Assembly (NCBI RefSeq): GCF_902859915.1
Contig: NZ_CADIKK010000004.1
Span: forward strand, 229,775-293,774
From: Paraburkholderia ultramafica
Lineage (GTDB): Bacteria; Pseudomonadota; Gammaproteobacteria; Burkholderiales; Burkholderiaceae
Direction: 5' to 3'
DNA length: 64,000 nucleotides
Shown here: positions 9,403-18,993 of the stretch, in pieces
Layout: the number at the start of each line of letters is the position of its first letter
Numbering within the stretch: the stretch's first letter is position 1
The notes under the pieces: model-generated
What the model was told of the DNA's origin: nothing
Seen by the model: only the letters and a program-made list of their open reading frames with translations
Database searches by the model: none
Program-made: the position numbers and the translations under genes

Positions 9403-10590
9403 ATGAGCAAGCAGAAAGTCGTAGTAGGCATGTCGGGCGGCGTCGATTCGTCGGTCACCGCGTGGCTGCTGAAGGAACAGGGCTACGACGTGGTCGGCCT
9501 GTTCATGAAAAACTGGGAAGACGACGATGACAGCGAATACTGCTCGACGCGGCAGGACTGGATCGACGTGGTGTCGGTGGCGGACCTGATCGGCATCGAC
9601 GTCGAAGCGGTCAACTTCGCGTCGGAATACAAGGACCGCGTGTTCGCCGAATTCCTGCGCGAATATTCGGCCGGCCGCACGCCGAACCCGGACGTGCTGT
9701 GCAACGCCGAAATCAAGTTCAAGGCCTTCCTCGACCACGCGATGTCGCTCGGCGCGGAGACCATCGCGACCGGCCACTATGCGCGCGTGCGCGAGAACAA
9801 CGGCCGCTTCGAACTGCTGAAGGCCTTCGACCATACGAAGGACCAGTCGTACTTCCTGCATCGCCTGAATCAGGCGCAGTTGTCGAAGACGCTGTTCCCG
9901 CTGGGCGAGATTCCGAAAACCAGGGTGCGCGAGATCGCCGAGCAGATTGCGCTGCCGAACGCGAAGAAGAAAGATTCGACCGGCATCTGCTTTATCGGCG
10001 AACGGCCGTTCCGCGACTTCCTGAACCGCTATCTGCCGACCAGACCGGGCCCGATGAAAACCACCGACGGCAAGGTGATCGGCGAACACATCGGCCTCGC
10101 GTTCTACACGTTCGGCCAGCGCAAGGGCATCGGCCTCGGCGGCAGCAAGGACGGCAGCGGCGAACCGTGGTTCGTGGCCGGCAAGGATATTGCGTCGAAC
10201 ACGCTGTACGTGGCGCAAGGCCACGATCATCCGTGGCTGCTCAGCCATAGGCTGAGCGCGGGCAATACGAGCTGGGTCGCGGGCGAGCCGCCGGCGGAAG
10301 GCTTCGCGTGCGGCGCGAAAACGCGTTACCGGCAAGCGGATGCGGCATGCACCTTCAATGCGGCGGGCATTCGTGCGGCGGGCATTCGTGCGGCTGATAT
10401 CAACGCGAACGGTGGCGCAGACCTCTTCGAGCTGACTTTCGACGCGGCACAATGGGCTGTCACACCAGGGCAATCAGCGGTGCTCTACGATGGCGACGTG
10501 TGCCTCGGCGGCGGCATCATCGAACATGCGGTGACCGGGCAACCGGCCGCGCGCCAGCCGCAAAAGGCGGCACTGCTGAGCGCGCGCTAA
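9403..10590 (+). CDS. mnmA: tRNA-specific 2-thiouridylase MnmA
   Basis: The 395-residue product has the PP-loop [15 protein letters not shown] at the N-terminus and two catalytic cysteines, in [14 protein letters not shown] and [12 protein letters not shown]. It transfers sulfur to U34 of Lys, Glu and Gln tRNAs. Its C-terminal beta-barrel contains a low-complexity insertion ([20 protein letters not shown], about residues 318-337) produced in part by a perfect 15-bp tandem duplication. The position after the NUDIX gene matches the gene order in E. coli. Confidence 0.97.
   Translation: MSKQKVVVGMSGGVDSSVTAWLLKEQGYDVVGLFMKNWEDDDDSEYCSTRQDWIDVVSVADLIGIDVEAVNFASEYKDRVFAEFLREYSAGRTPNPDVLCNAEIKFKAFLDHAMSLGAETIATGHYARVRENNGRFELLKAFDHTKDQSYFLHRLNQAQLSKTLFPLGEIPKTRVREIAEQIALPNAKKKDSTGICFIGERPFRDFLNRYLPTRPGPMKTTDGKVIGEHIGLAFYTFGQRKGIGLGGSKDGSGEPWFVAGKDIASNTLYVAQGHDHPWLLSHRLSAGNTSWVAGEPPAEGFACGAKTRYRQADAACTFNAAGIRAAGIRAADINANGGADLFELTFDAAQWAVTPGQSAVLYDGDVCLGGGIIEHAVTGQPAARQPQKAALLSAR
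10361..10390. repeat. Perfect 15-bp tandem duplication inside mnmA
   Basis: CGGCGGGCATTCGTG occurs twice in direct succession and adds five residues (AGIRA repeated). The reading frame is preserved because the unit is a multiple of three. Confidence 0.95.
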
Positions 10591-10728
10591 GCGATGCGCG
10601 CCGGTGAGCCCAGCCGACGCCAGCTTCACGCTAACAAGCATTCGTCAGTTTTCCTTCGCGGTGGATTCCGTCTGCGCCGACCGCGGCGGCGATCCCTCCG
10701 TGACGATCTTCACTGCCCTGGAGTCCCC

Positions 10729-12339
10729 ATGTTTTCTCGACGTTATCTGGCCATGTGGTGCGCAGTCGCGCTGCTCGCCGTCTGCGCGGCGCTCGCCGTC
10801 ACGCATCACCTATCGTGGTTCTGGATCATCGTGCCGCTCGCGCTCGTCGCGCTCGGCCTGTTCGACCTGACGCAGCAGCGTCACGCGATTCTGCGCAACT
10901 ATCCGCTGTGGGGCCACTTCCGCTTTCTGTTCGAGTTCATCCGTCCGGAAATCCGCCAGTATTTCGTTGAAAACGATACCGACGAGAAACCGTTCTCGCG
11001 CGCGCAGCGCAGCATCGTCTATCAACGCGCGAAGAACGACGTCGACAGCCGCCCGTATGGGACCGAGCTCGATGTCAAAGCGGTCGCGCACGAGTGGATC
11101 AGCCACTCGCTCGCGCCGACCACGCTCGACAATCACGACTTCCGCATCGTCGTCGGACCCGATCGCGCGCAGCCTTATTCGATGTCGATCTTCAACGTCT
11201 CCGCGATGAGCTTCGGCTCGCTGTCGGCGAACGCGATCATGGCGCTGAACCTCGGCGCGAAGAAAGGCAACTTTGCGCACGACACGGGCGAAGGCTCGAT
11301 GTCGAAGTATCACCGCGAGCATGGCGGCGACATCATCTGGGAAATCGCCTCGGGCTACTTCGGCTGCCGTAACGACGACGGCACCTTCAGCGCCGAGAAG
11401 TTCGCGAAGCAGGCCGCCGAGCCGCAAGTGAAGATGATCGAGGTGAAGCTGTCGCAAGGCGCGAAGCCGGGTCACGGCGGCGTGCTGCCGGCGGCCAAGA
11501 TCACGCCGGAAATCGCCGAGACGCGCGGCGTGCCGATGGGCCGCGACTGCATCTCGCCGGCCACCCACTCCGAGTTCTCGACGCCGCGCGGCCTGCTCGA
11601 ATTCGTCGACCGTCTGCGCACGCTGTCGGGCGGCAAGCCGACCGGCTTCAAGCTGTGCATCGGGCATCCGTGGGAGTTCTTCGGCATTGCGAAGGCGATG
11701 CTGGAAACGGGGATTCTGCCGGACTTCATCGTCGTGGATGGCGCGGAAGGCGGCACCGGCGCGGCGCCGCTGGAATTCACCGATCACGTCGGCGTACCGT
11801 TGCAGGAAGGATTGCTGCTGGTCCACAACACGCTGGTCGGCCTCGGCTTGCGGCAGCGCATTCGCATCGGCGCGAGCGGCAAGATGATCACCGCGTTCGA
11901 TATCACGAAGACGCTGGCGATCGGCGCGGACTGGGTCAACGCGGCACGCGGCTTCATGTTCGCGGTGGGCTGCATCCAGGCGCAGACCTGCCACACCGGA
12001 CGCTGCCCGACCGGCGTCGCGACCCAGGACCCGGTGCGCCAGCGCGCGCTGGTGGTGCCGGACAAGGCCGACCGCGTGTTCAACTTCCACCACAACACGC
12101 TGCATGCGCTGAAGGAAATCATCCAGGCCGCGGGGTTGAAGCATCCGGCGGAACTGCGTGCGCATCACATCGTGCGGCGCGTGTCGTCGCATGAGGTGCG
12201 CTTGATGTCGGATCTGCTGAAGTATCTCGAACCGAACGATCTGCTCAACGGCAAGTATCGCTACTCGCTGTTCGAGAAGTGGTGGCCGGTCGCGCAAAGC
12301 GATTCGTTCTCACCGAGGGTGGAGCTCACGGCAACGTAA
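10729..12339 (+). CDS. FMN-binding glutamate synthase family protein (GltB-like domain)
   Basis: The 536-residue product has two N-terminal membrane helices (about residues 5-45) followed by the FMN-binding barrel of the glutamate synthase large subunit. Visible landmarks are SAMSFGSLSANAIMALN, VDGAEGGTGAAPLEF and the iron-sulfur cysteine cluster CIQAQTCHTGRCPTG. It lacks the glutaminase and GXGXG domains of true GltB. Such stand-alone, membrane-anchored homologues are widespread, and their substrate is not established. ATG 10729 has a GGAG element at suitable spacing, and the frame is open to 10594. It is not obviously operonic. Confidence 0.87.
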   Translation: MFSRRYLAMWCAVALLAVCAALAVTHHLSWFWIIVPLALVALGLFDLTQQRHAILRNYPLWGHFRFLFEFIRPEIRQYFVENDTDEKPFSRAQRSIVYQRAKNDVDSRPYGTELDVKAVAHEWISHSLAPTTLDNHDFRIVVGPDRAQPYSMSIFNVSAMSFGSLSANAIMALNLGAKKGNFAHDTGEGSMSKYHREHGGDIIWEIASGYFGCRNDDGTFSAEKFAKQAAEPQVKMIEVKLSQGAKPGHGGVLPAAKITPEIAETRGVPMGRDCISPATHSEFSTPRGLLEFVDRLRTLSGGKPTGFKLCIGHPWEFFGIAKAMLETGILPDFIVVDGAEGGTGAAPLEFTDHVGVPLQEGLLLVHNTLVGLGLRQRIRIGASGKMITAFDITKTLAIGADWVNAARGFMFAVGCIQAQTCHTGRCPTGVATQDPVRQRALVVPDKADRVFNFHHNTLHALKEIIQAAGLKHPAELRAHHIVRRVSSHEVRLMSDLLKYLEPNDLLNGKYRYSLFEKWWPVAQSDSFSPRVELTAT

Positions 12340-12382
12340 TCGGCTAGCCGGCAAGCAACGCATAGCCAACCACCCATGACCG

Positions 12383-12420
12383 ACGACAAAGGGCCGCAAG
12401 CAGCGGCCCTTTGTCGTTCA
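12383..12420 (+). terminator. Strong hairpin terminator after the GltB-like gene
   Basis: A perfect 15-bp stem (ACGACAAAGGGCCGC with GCGGCCCTTTGTCGT) has a 5-base loop. The T-run is short, but stem strength and position after the stop support termination. Confidence 0.8.
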
Positions 12421-12564
12421 AAAACCGCATTCGCTCGCGTCCGACCCCGCAAAACGGACACCCCCCTGCCTTTCCGTTAAAATCCAGGGTTTAGCACTTC
12501 GCTCCACGGCCACCTCGCGCGCTTCGGCGCTTCGCGGATCGGCCCCATGCCCGAAAGGCACTTC

Positions 12565-13572
12565 ATGCTCACGTTTCAGCAAATCATCCTGACACTGCAG
12601 TCCTATTGGGACAAGCAGGGTTGCGCGTTGCTCCAGCCGATCGACATGGAAGTCGGCGCGGGCACGTCCCACGTCCACACGTTCCTGCGCGCAATCGGCC
12701 CCGAACCGTGGCGCGCCGCCTATGTGCAGCCGTCGCGCCGTCCGAAAGACGGCCGCTATGGCGAGAACCCGAACCGTCTGCAGCACTACTACCAGTACCA
12801 GGTGGTGCTCAAGCCGGCGCCGGAAAACATCCTCGACCTGTACCTCGGTTCGCTCGAAGCCCTCGGCTTCGACCTCAAGCAGAACGACGTGCGTTTCGTT
12901 GAAGACGACTGGGAAAACCCCACGCTCGGCGCCTGGGGTCTCGGCTGGGAAGTGTGGCTGAACGGCATGGAAGTGACCCAGTTCACCTACTTCCAGCAAG
13001 TCGGCGGGCTGGACTGCAAGCCGGTGCTCGGCGAAATCACGTACGGCCTCGAACGCCTCGCGATGTATTTGCAGAAGGTCGAAAACGTCTACGACCTGGT
13101 GTGGACCGAGTGGGAAGAGCAAGGCCCGAACGGCCCGGAACTCCGTCGCCTGACGTACGGCGACGTGTATCACCAGAACGAAGTCGAACAGTCCACGTAT
13201 AACTTCGAGCAAGCGAACGTCGATCTGCTGTTTACGTTCTTCAACAGCTACGAAGCGGACGCGAAGCGCATGATCGAAGCGCAGCTCGCACTGCCCGCGT
13301 ACGAGCTGGTGCTGAAGGCCGGCCACACGTTCAATCTGCTCGACGCACGCGGCGCCATTTCGGTCACGGAACGCGCGGCTTATATCGGCCGGATTCGCGC
13401 GCTGTCGCGTCTGGTTGCGCAGGCCTACTACGATGCGCGCGAGAAGCTCGGCTTCCCGATGCTCGGCAATCCGGTGCACGGCGTGCCCGGCCTCACCACC
13501 GACGCGCAAGATGCCGCGATGCCCGCGTGGGCGCCGCCGCTGAAAGTCGAACGCAAGATCGACCAGGACTGA
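12565..13572 (+). CDS. glyQ: Glycyl-tRNA synthetase alpha subunit
   Basis: The 335-residue product begins [20 protein letters not shown] and includes the class II catalytic segments [20 protein letters not shown] and [15 protein letters not shown]. It forms the catalytic subunit of the alpha2-beta2 bacterial GlyRS. I chose ATG 12565 because GAAAGG lies six bases upstream and the family starts MLTFQ; ATG 12547 would add six residues. glyS follows after 15 bases. Confidence 0.97.
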   Translation: MLTFQQIILTLQSYWDKQGCALLQPIDMEVGAGTSHVHTFLRAIGPEPWRAAYVQPSRRPKDGRYGENPNRLQHYYQYQVVLKPAPENILDLYLGSLEALGFDLKQNDVRFVEDDWENPTLGAWGLGWEVWLNGMEVTQFTYFQQVGGLDCKPVLGEITYGLERLAMYLQKVENVYDLVWTEWEEQGPNGPELRRLTYGDVYHQNEVEQSTYNFEQANVDLLFTFFNSYEADAKRMIEAQLALPAYELVLKAGHTFNLLDARGAISVTERAAYIGRIRALSRLVAQAYYDAREKLGFPMLGNPVHGVPGLTTDAQDAAMPAWAPPLKVERKIDQD

Positions 13573-13587
13573 CGAGAACATCACCAC

Positions 13588-15687
13588 ATGACGCAACCCC
13601 ATCAAGCTACCCTGCTCGTCGAGCTGCTCACTGAAGAACTGCCGCCGAAAGCGCTCGCACGTCTGGGCGACGCGTTCGCTGAAGGCATTGCGCAGCGCCT
13701 CGCGGCGCGCGATCTGATCGAAGGCGAACTGTCGTTCGAACGTTACGCCACACCGCGCCGCCTCGCTGTCACGATCAAGAATGTGCGCGCGGTCGCGCCG
13801 GAAAAACACGTGCGCGAAAAAGTGCTGCCGGTTTCCGTCGCACTGGACAAAGACGGTCAACCCACCGCACCGCTCGCGAAGAAACTCGCTGCGCTCGGCT
13901 TCCCCGATTTTTCGGTGAACGACCTGGAGCGCGCGCAGGACGGCAAGGCCGACGCGTTCTTCCTGCGCTATGCCGCGCCCGGCGCGACGCTCGCCGAAGG
14001 CCTGCAAAGCGCGCTCGACGAAACGCTCGACAAACTGCCGATCCCGAAGGTCATGACGTATCAGCGCCCGGACGGCACCAATGTGCAGTTCGTGCGTCCG
14101 GTGCATCGTCTGACCGTGCTGCATAACGACCAGATCGTGCCGGTCACCGCGTTCGGCATCGATGCCGACGACACCACGCTCGGCCACCGCTTCCTGTCCG
14201 AAGGTCTCGTGGCAATCCAGCACGCGGATGCCTACGCCGAAACGCTGCTGCACAAGGGCCGCGTGGTGGCGAATTTCGCCGATCGCAAGGAAACCATTCG
14301 CACCCATCTGCTCGCGCACGCCAACGGCGACCAGGTCGTGATGCCCGAAGCGCTGCTGGATGAAGTGACGTCGCTGGTCGAATGGCCGGTGGTCTACTCA
14401 TGCCGTTTCGAGGACGAGTTCCTGCAAGTGCCGCAGGAATGCCTGATCCTCACGATGCAGACGAACCAGAAATACTTCGCGCTAACCGATGCGAACGGCA
14501 AGCTGCGCTCGCGCTTCCTGATCGTGTCGAACATCGAAACGGCGACGCCGGGCGATATCGTCGAAGGCAATGAACGCGTGGTGCGCCCGCGTCTGGCCGA
14601 CGCGAAGTTCTTCTTCGAGCAGGACAAGAAGAAGCCGCTCGCGGATCGTGTGCCGCTGCTCGCGAACGTCGTCTATCACAACAAGCTGGGTTCGGCGCTG
14701 CAACGCGTCGAGCGCGTCGAAGCGCTGGCCGGCGCGATCGCCGGCCTGACCGGCGCCGACGCAGCGCTCGCGAAGCGCGGCGCGCGTCTGGCCAAGGCCG
14801 ACCTGATCACCGACATGGTCGGCGAATTCCCCGAGCTGCAAGGCACGATGGGCACGTACTACGCGCGCCACGACGGCGAGCCGGAAGAAGTCGCACTCGC
14901 GTGCTCGGAACACTATCAGCCGCGCTTTTCCGGCGATGCGTTGCCCGCCACCGCAACCGGCACCGTCGTCGCGCTGGCCGACAAGCTCGAAACGCTGGTC
15001 GGCATCTGGGGCATCGGCCTGCAACCCACCGGCGAGAAAGACCCGTTCGCGCTGCGCCGTCATGCGCTCGGCGTGCTGCGCATTCTGGTCGAGAAGCAAC
15101 TGCCGATCGACTTCGTCGAACTGCTGCGCACCGCTTACGCGCAATTCGCCGCAATGCCGAACGTCGCCGAATCGACCCAGGCGATCTACGAATTCAGCAT
15201 GGACCGCCTGCGCGGTCTGCTGCGTGAGCGCGGCTATGCAGCCGGCGAAATCGACGCGGTGCTGGCGCTGAACCCCACGCGTCTCGACGACATCGTCGCG
15301 CGCCTGGATGCAGTGCGCGAATTCGCGACGCTGGCCGAAGCGGCTTCGCTTGCAGCGGCCAACAAGCGCATCTCGAACATCCTGAAGAAGTCGGAAGGCG
15401 CGACGAGCAACGGCGTGCAGGGCGCGCTGCTCGTCGAAGCGGCGGAAAAAGCGCTGCATGCGCAGCTCGAACAGGTCGCGCCACGCGTGCAGACGCAACT
15501 GGGCGCACGCGACTACACGGGTGCGCTGACCGCGCTGGCCGCGCTGCGCGAACCGGTCGACACGTTCTTCAACGACGTGATGGTCAACGCCGAAGATCCC
15601 GCTTTGCGCGCCAACCGTCTGGCCTTGCTCGGCGCACTGCATCAGCAGATGAACTGCGTCGCCGACATCTCCCGACTCGCCGCCTGA
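13588..15687 (+). CDS. glyS: Glycyl-tRNA synthetase beta subunit
   Basis: The 699-residue product opens [17 protein letters not shown] and contains the family landmarks [33 protein letters not shown] and the HD-like segment [19 protein letters not shown] seen in GlyS. The C-terminus is the tRNA anticodon-binding DALR-type helical region. The beta subunit supplies tRNA recognition. It is co-transcribed with glyQ and only ten bases before gmhB. The length is normal. Confidence 0.97.
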   Translation: MTQPHQATLLVELLTEELPPKALARLGDAFAEGIAQRLAARDLIEGELSFERYATPRRLAVTIKNVRAVAPEKHVREKVLPVSVALDKDGQPTAPLAKKLAALGFPDFSVNDLERAQDGKADAFFLRYAAPGATLAEGLQSALDETLDKLPIPKVMTYQRPDGTNVQFVRPVHRLTVLHNDQIVPVTAFGIDADDTTLGHRFLSEGLVAIQHADAYAETLLHKGRVVANFADRKETIRTHLLAHANGDQVVMPEALLDEVTSLVEWPVVYSCRFEDEFLQVPQECLILTMQTNQKYFALTDANGKLRSRFLIVSNIETATPGDIVEGNERVVRPRLADAKFFFEQDKKKPLADRVPLLANVVYHNKLGSALQRVERVEALAGAIAGLTGADAALAKRGARLAKADLITDMVGEFPELQGTMGTYYARHDGEPEEVALACSEHYQPRFSGDALPATATGTVVALADKLETLVGIWGIGLQPTGEKDPFALRRHALGVLRILVEKQLPIDFVELLRTAYAQFAAMPNVAESTQAIYEFSMDRLRGLLRERGYAAGEIDAVLALNPTRLDDIVARLDAVREFATLAEAASLAAANKRISNILKKSEGATSNGVQGALLVEAAEKALHAQLEQVAPRVQTQLGARDYTGALTALAALREPVDTFFNDVMVNAEDPALRANRLALLGALHQQMNCVADISRLAA

Positions 15688-15697
15688 GCCCCGCGCC

Positions 15698-16252
15698 ATG
15701 CAGAACAGAAAAGTGGTGATCCTCGACCGCGACGGCGTGATCAACGTCGACTCCGACGCGTTCATCAAGTCGCCGGACGAATGGGTCGCACTGCCCGGTG
15801 CGCTCGAAGCGATCGCGCGGCTGAACCAGGCCGGTTATCGCGTGGCGATCGCGACCAACCAGTCGGGCATCGGCCGCGGTCTGTTCGACATGAACGCGCT
15901 CAATGCGATGCATCTGAAGATGCACCGGATGGCGGCGGCGGTCGGCGGGCGCATCGATGCGGTGTTCTTCTGCCCACACACGGCGGAAGATCATTGCGAA
16001 TGCCGCAAGCCCAAGCCCGGCATGCTGAAGATGATCGCCGAGCGCTTCGAGGTCGATCCGGCGCACACGCCCGTCGTCGGCGACGCGATGCGCGATCTGC
16101 AAGCGGGCGCGGCGCTCGGTCATCCGCTTCATCTGGTGCTAACCGGCAAGGGCCGCAAAACGCTCGCAGCCGGCGGCTTGCCCGACGGCACGATCGTGCA
16201 CGACGACCTGCGCGCATTCGCGCTCGACTTCCTCGCCGACGCCCAGGAGTGA
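15698..16252 (+). CDS. gmhB: D-glycero-beta-D-manno-heptose 1,7-bisphosphate 7-phosphatase
   Basis: The 184-residue HAD-superfamily protein has the nucleophile motif LDRDGVINVDSDAFIKSP, the ATNQSGIGRGLF loop and the zinc-binding CPHTAEDHCECRKPKPG seen in GmhB. It removes the 7-phosphate during ADP-heptose synthesis for lipopolysaccharide inner core. It follows glyS after ten bases and precedes plsC, a common betaproteobacterial arrangement. Confidence 0.95.
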   Translation: MQNRKVVILDRDGVINVDSDAFIKSPDEWVALPGALEAIARLNQAGYRVAIATNQSGIGRGLFDMNALNAMHLKMHRMAAAVGGRIDAVFFCPHTAEDHCECRKPKPGMLKMIAERFEVDPAHTPVVGDAMRDLQAGAALGHPLHLVLTGKGRKTLAAGGLPDGTIVHDDLRAFALDFLADAQE

Positions 16253-16292
16253 CGCGCGCCATGCGCGTCCCCAACCCTCACTGACCACGCCG

Positions 16293-17051
16293 ATGCGCTT
16301 CATACGTTCTTTGCTGCTGCTGATCTACTTCGTGCTGTTCACGGTGCCGTACGCGACCGCGTGCTTCATCGCGTTCCCGTTCTTGCGCGCCGACCATCGC
16401 TACTGGATGGCGGCCGGCTGGTGCCGCGCAACGCTCAACACGGTACGCTGGCTCAACGGCATCCGCTACAGAATCGAAGGTTACGAGAACCTGCCCGACG
16501 GTCCGGCGGTGCTGTTGTCCAAGCATCAATCGGCGTGGGAAACGCTGGCGTTTCCGGCACTGATGCCGCGGCCGCTGTGCTACGTGTTCAAGCGCGAGCT
16601 GCTGTATGTGCCGTTCTTCGGTTGGGCGCTCGGCATGCTGAAGATGGTTCATATCGATCGCAAGGAAGGCAAAAACGCGTTCGAATCGGTCATCAGGCAA
16701 GGCAAAGCACGCATGGCGGAAGGCGCCTGGGTCATCATGTTTCCGGAAGGCACGCGCACGCCGACCGGCAAGCAAGGCAAGTACAAGACCGGCGGCGCGC
16801 GCTTCGCGATCGCCAGCGGCGCGCCAGTCGTGCCGATCGCACACAACGCCGGACGTGTGTGGCCGCGCAACTCGTTCCTTAAATATGCGGGTATAGTCAC
16901 AGTGTCGATCGGCAAGCCAATCGATACAACGGGGCTCACGCCCGACGAAGTGAACACGCGCGTCGAACAGTGGATCGAAACTGAAATGCGCCGCATCGAT
17001 CCTACCGCGTATCGCGCGGCGGAAGGCAGTTCCGCCGCCGCACCAATCTGA
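16293..17051 (+). CDS. plsC: 1-acyl-sn-glycerol-3-phosphate acyltransferase
   Basis: The 252-residue protein has an N-terminal membrane helix (LLLLIYFVLFTVPYATACF) and the acyltransferase motifs KHQSAWETLAFP and FPEGTRTPTG. The first motif is HX4E rather than the textbook HX4D, a variant I recall from many proteobacterial PlsC proteins. The enzyme makes phosphatidic acid at the inner membrane. It sits 40 bases after gmhB, with which it probably shares a transcript. Confidence 0.94.
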   Translation: MRFIRSLLLLIYFVLFTVPYATACFIAFPFLRADHRYWMAAGWCRATLNTVRWLNGIRYRIEGYENLPDGPAVLLSKHQSAWETLAFPALMPRPLCYVFKRELLYVPFFGWALGMLKMVHIDRKEGKNAFESVIRQGKARMAEGAWVIMFPEGTRTPTGKQGKYKTGGARFAIASGAPVVPIAHNAGRVWPRNSFLKYAGIVTVSIGKPIDTTGLTPDEVNTRVEQWIETEMRRIDPTAYRAAEGSSAAAPI

Positions 17052-17093
17052 CGCGCCCACGCCCTCGAAGGCGTATTGCGCGAAGCTAATCCG

Positions 17094-17984
17094 ATGCAGA
17101 AGTCTCCCACATCGCAGCCCGCTGCGGCGCTCGATAACCGGCAGCTCGATCTCCCGCTCTTCGCCGAGCCGGGGTCGACGTCGTCGTCCCCTTCACCGTC
17201 CGCGCCCTCAGCGGGGTCGCCCGCCGCGCAACCGCCGACCGTGCCGCTTGCGCCGGACGGCAGCAAGCTGCGCAGCCTGACCGTCGGCGCGCGCACGCTG
17301 CATTACGTGCTCAAACGTTCGGCGCGCCGTTCGATCGGCTTTGCGATCGACAGCACCGGTCTGACGATCACCGCACCGCGCTGGGTCACGCTCGCCGATA
17401 TCGAAACCGCGATCACCGAAAAGCAGCGCTGGATTTTCACGAAGCTGATCGAGTGGCAAACGCGTGTCGAACAGCGCGCGCTGCCCAAGGTCGACTGGAA
17501 AGATGGCGCCGAAGTGCCGTACCTCGGCCAGCCGGTGCGCGTGAAGCTCGGTTCGCCGCAAGGCACACTGGCGTTCAGCGCGGGCGATGCGGCGCTGCAA
17601 GTGCCGTTGCCATTGCAGGCCGATCCGCAGCAGATCAAGGACCGCGTGCAAGGCTGGTTGCAGGGCGAAGCGAAGCGTCTGTTCGGCGAGCGCCTCGCCA
17701 TCTACTCGGAGAAGCTGGGCGTCAACTATCGCGCGTATGCGCTCTCTTCAGCGGCCACACGCTGGGGCAGTTGTTCGAGTGACGGCAAGATTCGCCTGAA
17801 CTGGCGGCTGATTCATTTCCCGCTGTCCATCATCGATTACGTCGTTGCGCACGAGCTCGCGCATCTGCGTGAAATGAATCACAGCCCGCGCTTCTGGCAA
17901 ACGGTCGAATCGATTTTTCCGGAATTCCGCGAAGCGCGGCAGACGCTGAAGTCGCATCCACCGGAATTGCTGCCGACGCTTTGA
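17094..17984 (+). CDS. YgjP-like zinc metallopeptidase (DUF45/M48-related)
   Basis: The roughly 296-residue product has a disordered Pro/Ser-rich N-terminal 70 residues. A YgjP/DUF45 domain follows with the zinc motif HELAHLREMNHSPRFW (about residues 250-265) and the conserved RWGSCSSDGKIRLNWRLI. Members are small zinc proteases related to the WLM/SprT clan, mostly uncharacterised. The start is uncertain: ATG 17094 is chosen, while an in-frame TTG at 17076 would add six residues. It follows plsC closely. Confidence 0.87.
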   Translation: MQKSPTSQPAAALDNRQLDLPLFAEPGSTSSSPSPSAPSAGSPAAQPPTVPLAPDGSKLRSLTVGARTLHYVLKRSARRSIGFAIDSTGLTITAPRWVTLADIETAITEKQRWIFTKLIEWQTRVEQRALPKVDWKDGAEVPYLGQPVRVKLGSPQGTLAFSAGDAALQVPLPLQADPQQIKDRVQGWLQGEAKRLFGERLAIYSEKLGVNYRAYALSSAATRWGSCSSDGKIRLNWRLIHFPLSIIDYVVAHELAHLREMNHSPRFWQTVESIFPEFREARQTLKSHPPELLPTL

Positions 17985-18002
17985 GGTCTGCACAGCCTGG
18001 CG

Positions 18003-18027
18003 CCGGCGCTTCACGCTGAAGCGCCGG
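18003..18027. terminator. Perfect hairpin between convergent units
   Basis: CCGGCGCTTCA pairs perfectly with TGAAGCGCCGG around a CGC loop. It follows the metallopeptidase gene and lies beyond the 3' end of the minus-strand SnoaL-like pseudogene. No T-run is present, so termination is inferred from position only. Confidence 0.5.
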
Positions 18028-18098
18028 GCCGCATTGCAAGCGGCAAACAGCAGCGGCCAACCCGCGACCGCTAACCGTCAGCCGCGACGATCCGCCGC

Positions 18099-18503
18099 TC
18101 ACTCCGTGCAGCAGGTTTCGTGCAGATGACGCCACGTCACCTTGCCTTGCGCATCGAAGTCCAGCACCGCCGTCGAGCGCCGCACGTTCGCATTACCCGC
18201 GTTGTCGCGCTGATACGCGCGATACTTCACCACCGCGCCCGACGCATACTCGGCGACGATCTCCATATCGCGAATCGTGATTTGCTAGCCCGGACGCGCG
18301 CCGCGCAGCTTCGCGAAAATCTCGCGCACGCCGGCGTGGTCCAGTGCGACGCCGGACGGCATGATCATCGTGAATTGCGGCGCGAAGCGCGCCACGATTC
18401 GTTGCAGCGCGCCGCCATCCGCTCAGCCGTCGAACCACGCCTGGATTTCGGCATGAATCTCGACGAGTTCTTTGAAGCAGGGATTATTTTCATCGTTTGA
18501 CTG
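18099..18503 (-). pseudogene. SnoaL/NTF2-like (DUF4440-type) protein, disrupted
   Basis: Reading the minus strand gives a continuous homologous frame: CFKELVEIHAEIQAWFDG, stop, ADGGALQRIVARFAPQFTMI and on through IFAKLRGARPG, stop, QITIRDMEIVAEYASGAVV, ending at TGA 18101-18099. The text reads like a SnoaL-like ketosteroid-isomerase-fold protein interrupted by two single-codon stops (TGA and TAG) with no frameshift. I find no clear start codon, since the frame runs into the 3' end of gloA. Two nonsense changes in one short gene argue for decay rather than one sequencing error. It lies just downstream of gloA on the same strand. Confidence 0.75.
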
Positions 18504-18519
18504 CGCCGCGCCGTCTGGA

Positions 18520-18906
18520 TCACTTTTTCTTCTGGATGAACTCGATCTTGTAGCCGTCCGGATCCGTGACGAAAGCGATCACCGTGGTGCCGTGTTTCAT
18601 CGGGCCGGCTTCTCGCACGACCGTGCCGCCTTGAGCCTTGATCTTGTCGCATGCGGCGTACGCGTCGTCGACTTCGACCGCGAGGTGCCCGAAGCCAGTG
18701 CCGAGATCGTACGACGGCGTATCCCAATTGTGCGTCAGTTCGATGACAGTGCCGTCGCGTTCGTCCGTATAGCCGACGAACGCCAGCGTGAATTTACCGT
18801 CCGGATAGTCTTCGCGGCGCAGCAGTTTCATGCCGAGCAGCTCGGTGTAGAAGGCAATCGAACGATCCAGGTCGCCGACCCGGAGCATGGTGTGAAGCAG
18901 GCGCAT
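18520..18906 (-). CDS. gloA: Lactoylglutathione lyase (glyoxalase I)
   Basis: The 128-residue product matches glyoxalase I along its length ([18 protein letters not shown]). All four metal ligands of the E. coli enzyme are at identical positions: His5, Glu56, His74 and Glu122. It converts the methylglyoxal-glutathione hemithioacetal to S-lactoylglutathione. ATG 18906 is chosen to match the family N-terminus; the open frame extends to 18993. The porin gene lies upstream on the same strand, with the SnoaL-like pseudogene just downstream. Confidence 0.96.
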   Translation of the reverse strand: MRLLHTMLRVGDLDRSIAFYTELLGMKLLRREDYPDGKFTLAFVGYTDERDGTVIELTHNWDTPSYDLGTGFGHLAVEVDDAYAACDKIKAQGGTVVREAGPMKHGTTVIAFVTDPDGYKIEFIQKKK

Positions 18907-18993
18907 TGTGCACTCCCTGTTGCATGATAGCGAGACCGTAAATGTACCCGGAATCACGCAGCGCTGCTGAGCGTGGCACACGCAGCCCGTCAA

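Noticed and set aside
18365..18727. A minus-strand 120-codon frame spanning the pseudogene and gloA
   Set aside because: It is Arg-rich and out of frame with both recognisable homologies.
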